Below are positions 61,792 through 64,000 of a stretch of DNA of 64,000 nt, piece after piece. The stretch's first letter is position 1; each line of letters begins with the position of its first letter. Where the stretch lies: contig JANQOZ010000037.1 of the NCBI GenBank assembly GCA_028285525.1, positions 62,001 to 126,000 on the forward strand, in the 5' to 3' direction. Below the pieces are notes generated by a model. The model saw only the letters and a program-made list of their open reading frames with translations. It had not been told where the DNA came from and searched no databases. Origin of the DNA: Lysobacterales bacterium (GTDB taxonomy: Bacteria > Pseudomonadota > Gammaproteobacteria > Xanthomonadales > SZUA-38). A program made the position numbers and the translations under genes.

Positions 61792-62298
61792 ATGCGCCAG
61801 AGATTTACGATTGGAGCCGCACTGCTGTGTTGGGTAATGCAGGTTGGCGCGGAGGTTGTGTCATCCAGCGATACTCACTTTGTTCTCAGGCACGAAGCCG
61901 ATTCAACCATGACGGCCGGGGCGCTCTGGGATCGGTTGATTCAACCCGCCACCTGGTGGCATCCCGATCACAGCTATTCGGGCAAAGCAGAAAACCTGTC
62001 TTTGAACGCAACGGCGGGCGGATTGTGGCGCGAGGACTGGGACGGTGGTTCGGTCAGCCATGGACGCGTGCTCTATGTCCAGGAGGGGAAAACGATCCGG
62101 CTCGAGGCGCCGTTTGGTCCTCTGCAGGAACTCGGTGTCTATACCATCTGGACCATCAGCATCAGCGAGACCGAGGGCGGTTCTTCGGTGGTTTTTGACG
62201 AGGTTGCCAACGGGCCGCCAACAGCAAACCTGCCCGCCATGGCAAAAGCCGTTGACGGCGTGAAGGCCGAGGCGATACGGCGGCTGTCGACGCCCTAG
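61792..62298 (+). CDS. Exported SRPBCC-family ligand-binding protein
   Basis: 168 residues from ATG 61792, with AAAAGGAGA about 12 bases upstream. The signal peptide ends near VMQVGAEV. The fold has VLRHEADSTMTAGALWDRLIQPATWWHPDHSY, GGLWREDWDGGSVSHGRVLYVQEGK, IRLEAPFGPLQELGVYTIW and SSVVFDEVANG, like START/Polyketide_cyc-type SRPBCC proteins. It should bind a hydrophobic ligand in the periplasm. It follows the MFS gene by 82 bases. Confidence 0.84.
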   Translation: MRQRFTIGAALLCWVMQVGAEVVSSSDTHFVLRHEADSTMTAGALWDRLIQPATWWHPDHSYSGKAENLSLNATAGGLWREDWDGGSVSHGRVLYVQEGKTIRLEAPFGPLQELGVYTIWTISISETEGGSSVVFDEVANGPPTANLPAMAKAVDGVKAEAIRRLSTP

Positions 62299-62402
62299 CA
62301 ACAACCCGTTCGGGTGCCTGCGGGCTGCTCATATCACTGGCGTTTAACCCTGGATTTCACTAAGGTTTCGGGATCCATTCTTACTACTTTTCTGGACTAC
62401 CT

Positions 62403-62906
62403 ATGTTGAATCTACGAGCTCCGATTTATTTGGCTGGTGCCTTCGCCGGCCTTCTGATCACCTACAGCGTCAGCTTTGGCGGGGAGGCGGTGCGTCTTTC
62501 AGAGCCGGTGGCCGTCACGGCAGAGCATGAGACATTCGGGGCTCTACTGCCCGAGGGCGTTGCAGCCACCTCGCTGGCTTCGGTCATGGACAGCCCGGAA
62601 GATCATGTTGGATCTACGGTTGTCGTGAACACGCGAGTAGACAAGGTCTGCCAGAAGAAGGGGTGTTTTTTTATCGCCCAGGATGGTGAGTCCATGGTTC
62701 GGGTGTCGTTCGTGGACTACAGCTTCTTTGTGCCCACCGACATCGCCGGCAAGCAGGTGACGTTAGCCGGCGAGCTGAAGCCGCGAGATCTGACGGAAGC
62801 TGAAGCCGCGCACTACCGCGAGGATGTTGGCGGCCCATCGGGCGGCATGGAGGCTGGGCTCGTCTACGAAATCGTCGCCACCAGCGTACAGGTGCCGCGA
62901 AGCTGA
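62403..62906 (+). CDS. DUF4920 domain protein, exported
   Basis: 167 residues from ATG 62403. The N-terminus is a hydrophobic signal or anchor (IYLAGAFAGLLITYSVSFGG). The DUF4920 signature is TFGALLP, then VNTRVDKVCQKKGCFFIAQDG with C83 and C88 (C-x4-C), followed by VSFVDYSFFVPTDIAGKQVTLAGEL. The family is unassigned; the Cys pair resembles a periplasmic thiol or metal site. It lies 40 bases before the cysteine synthase gene on the same strand. Confidence 0.86.
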   Translation: MLNLRAPIYLAGAFAGLLITYSVSFGGEAVRLSEPVAVTAEHETFGALLPEGVAATSLASVMDSPEDHVGSTVVVNTRVDKVCQKKGCFFIAQDGESMVRVSFVDYSFFVPTDIAGKQVTLAGELKPRDLTEAEAAHYREDVGGPSGGMEAGLVYEIVATSVQVPRS

Positions 62907-62946
62907 GCGGACGGGCGCTCGTCCAACGCGGACAGGCTTTAGGGGC

Positions 62947-63966
62947 ATGTCAGCCGTGAACGAAGCAAAGTCGGGCGTTCTCGGCGCCATCGGCAACACG
63001 CCGCTGCTGCGCCTGAAGCATGCCTCAGCCGAAACCGGCTGCGAGATCCTCGGTAAAGCGGAGTTCCTCAACCCCGGCATGTCGGTCAAAGACCGGCCTG
63101 CGCTCAATATGATCCTGGAGGCGGAACGTCGGGGCCAGCTGAAGCCCGGTGGGCTGATCGTTGAGGGCACCGCGGGCAACACGGGCATCGGTTTGGCGCT
63201 GGTTGCCAACGCGCGTGGCTACCGTACCCGCATTGTGATGCCGAACACCCAGAGCCAGGAAAAGGTGGCCTTTCTCAAGGCCTGCGGTGCGGAGGTGGTG
63301 CAGGTGCCCGCGAAGCCGTTTTCCGACCCGCAGCAGTATCAGCACGTAGCGCGCCGAATAGCCGAGGAACTGGCTGAAGAGGAACCGGCGGGCGTGCTGT
63401 TTGCGGATCAATGGAATAACCTCGACAACCGCGCTGCCCATTATTCGACCACGGGGCCAGAGATCTGGGAGCAGACTGGTGGCGCTGTCGACGGCTTTAT
63501 TTGCGCCGTCGGCACCGGCGGGACGCTCGGCGGCGTATCGACCTATCTGCGCCAGCAGAAGGCCGGCGTGACCATCGGTTGCGCGGATCCGGCTGGCGCG
63601 GCCATGTATCACTTCTTCACCAGCGGTGAAGCCAAAGCCACCGAAGGAGGCAGCGTAGCCGAGGGTATTGGCCTCGGCCGAAGCACGGTCATTGTCGAGG
63701 ATGTATCGGTGGACGTTGCCTGGACGATCCCCGACGCCGAATTTATGCCGGTGCTGTTTGACCTGGTGGCTCGAGAAGGGCTGCTGCTTGGCGCGTCCGC
63801 AGCGCTGAACGTGGCCGGCGCGATACGCCTGGCGCGAGAACTGGGTCCCGGCCACACCATTGTCACCATTCTGTGCGACAGCGGCGCCCGCTATCAGTCC
63901 AAGCTTTTCAACCCGGAGTTTCTTCGCGGCAAGGGCTTTGACGTCCCGTCCTGGCTGGAGGACTAG
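62947..63966 (+). CDS. Cysteine synthase (O-acetylserine sulfhydrylase)
   Basis: 339 residues from ATG 62947 (MSAVNEAKSG) with AGGGG just before it; a longer in-frame extension overlaps the DUF4920 gene and is rejected. PLP motifs: K48 in NPGMSVKDR, GTAGNTG, GTGGT and a late LGASAALN. It makes cysteine from O-acetylserine and sulfide. It lacks the glutaredoxin extension of the homologue at 34290-35780 and is the more likely housekeeping enzyme. It is one of two cysteine-synthase-type genes in the window, with no serine acetyltransferase seen. Confidence 0.94.
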   Translation: MSAVNEAKSGVLGAIGNTPLLRLKHASAETGCEILGKAEFLNPGMSVKDRPALNMILEAERRGQLKPGGLIVEGTAGNTGIGLALVANARGYRTRIVMPNTQSQEKVAFLKACGAEVVQVPAKPFSDPQQYQHVARRIAEELAEEEPAGVLFADQWNNLDNRAAHYSTTGPEIWEQTGGAVDGFICAVGTGGTLGGVSTYLRQQKAGVTIGCADPAGAAMYHFFTSGEAKATEGGSVAEGIGLGRSTVIVEDVSVDVAWTIPDAEFMPVLFDLVAREGLLLGASAALNVAGAIRLARELGPGHTIVTILCDSGARYQSKLFNPEFLRGKGFDVPSWLED

Positions 63967-64000
63967 GGACTCCTCAGGGCAGCGGTAGAAGCCCGGCGCG

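Noticed and set aside
1..64000. Mobile elements, prophage or integron
   Set aside because: No transposase, integrase, terminal inverted repeat or phage gene was recognised; base composition looks even along the window.

Overview
This is a GC-rich bacterial chromosome segment, densely packed, with Shine-Dalgarno starts and many 4-base start/stop overlaps. Outer-membrane proteins (a TonB-dependent receptor, a DcaP-like porin), lipoproteins, Tat substrates and a proton-pumping pyrophosphatase point to a Gram-negative proteobacterium. Malate synthase G, two ECF-like sigma factors paired with TPR serine/threonine kinases, and secreted proteins ending in a GFE tail suggest a free-living, probably marine gammaproteobacterium near the Xanthomonadales/Wenzhouxiangella group. 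The placement is inference. I saw no rRNA, tRNA, CRISPR array, prophage or insertion sequence.

Layout. 1-5.5 kb: the N-terminal part of a membrane pyrophosphatase, an AAC(3)-I-like acetyltransferase, two small membrane proteins, an intradiol-dioxygenase-like secreted protein, an aldo/keto reductase and a 2OG-Fe(II) oxygenase. 5.5-13.8 kb: a four-gene coupled operon (acyl-CoA ligase, alpha/beta hydrolase, PHB-depolymerase-like lipoprotein, solute:sodium symporter) divergent from a TetR regulator, followed by a TonB-dependent receptor. Four copies of one 16-bp palindrome mark both promoter regions, so this looks like one TetR regulon for uptake and breakdown of an ester or acid. 13.9-31.5 kb: two sigma-factor/TPR-kinase modules, each next to a secreted repeat protein with the same C-terminal tail. 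Between them lie an exported SDR, malate synthase G and a YhaN/YhaO-like (Rad50/Mre11-type) pair. 31.8-35.8 kb: a tightly coupled redox operon (OsmC, flavoprotein, degenerate AhpD-like protein, cysteine synthase-glutaredoxin fusion) behind phased GGTCA repeats.

35.8-41.8 kb: a Tat/Sec-exported operon (DUF1838-like protein, alpha/beta hydrolase without its catalytic His, five-blade-propeller glycosidase-like protein), an orphan secreted zinc peptidase and a LysR regulator. 42.0-46.0 kb: a SnoaL-like protein, an internally duplicated AhpD-like protein with calcium-binding repeats, and a frameshifted DcaP-like porin. 46.0-55.0 kb: an AraC regulator divergent from a CoA operon (enoyl-CoA hydratase, acyl-CoA dehydrogenase, acyl-CoA ligase) with phased direct repeats between them, then GST, DUF1993 and threonine-dehydratase genes. 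55.3-64 kb: a membrane-anchored W-x3-DP repeat solenoid, a small conserved protein, a CPA2 antiporter, an MDR reductase-MFS transporter pair, an exported SRPBCC protein, a DUF4920 protein and a second cysteine synthase.

The strongest candidates for new biology are the OsmC-to-CysK/Grx operon, the duplicated AhpD-like protein with its porin, and the W-x3-DP solenoid. Functional claims rest on motif recognition from memory, with no database search.
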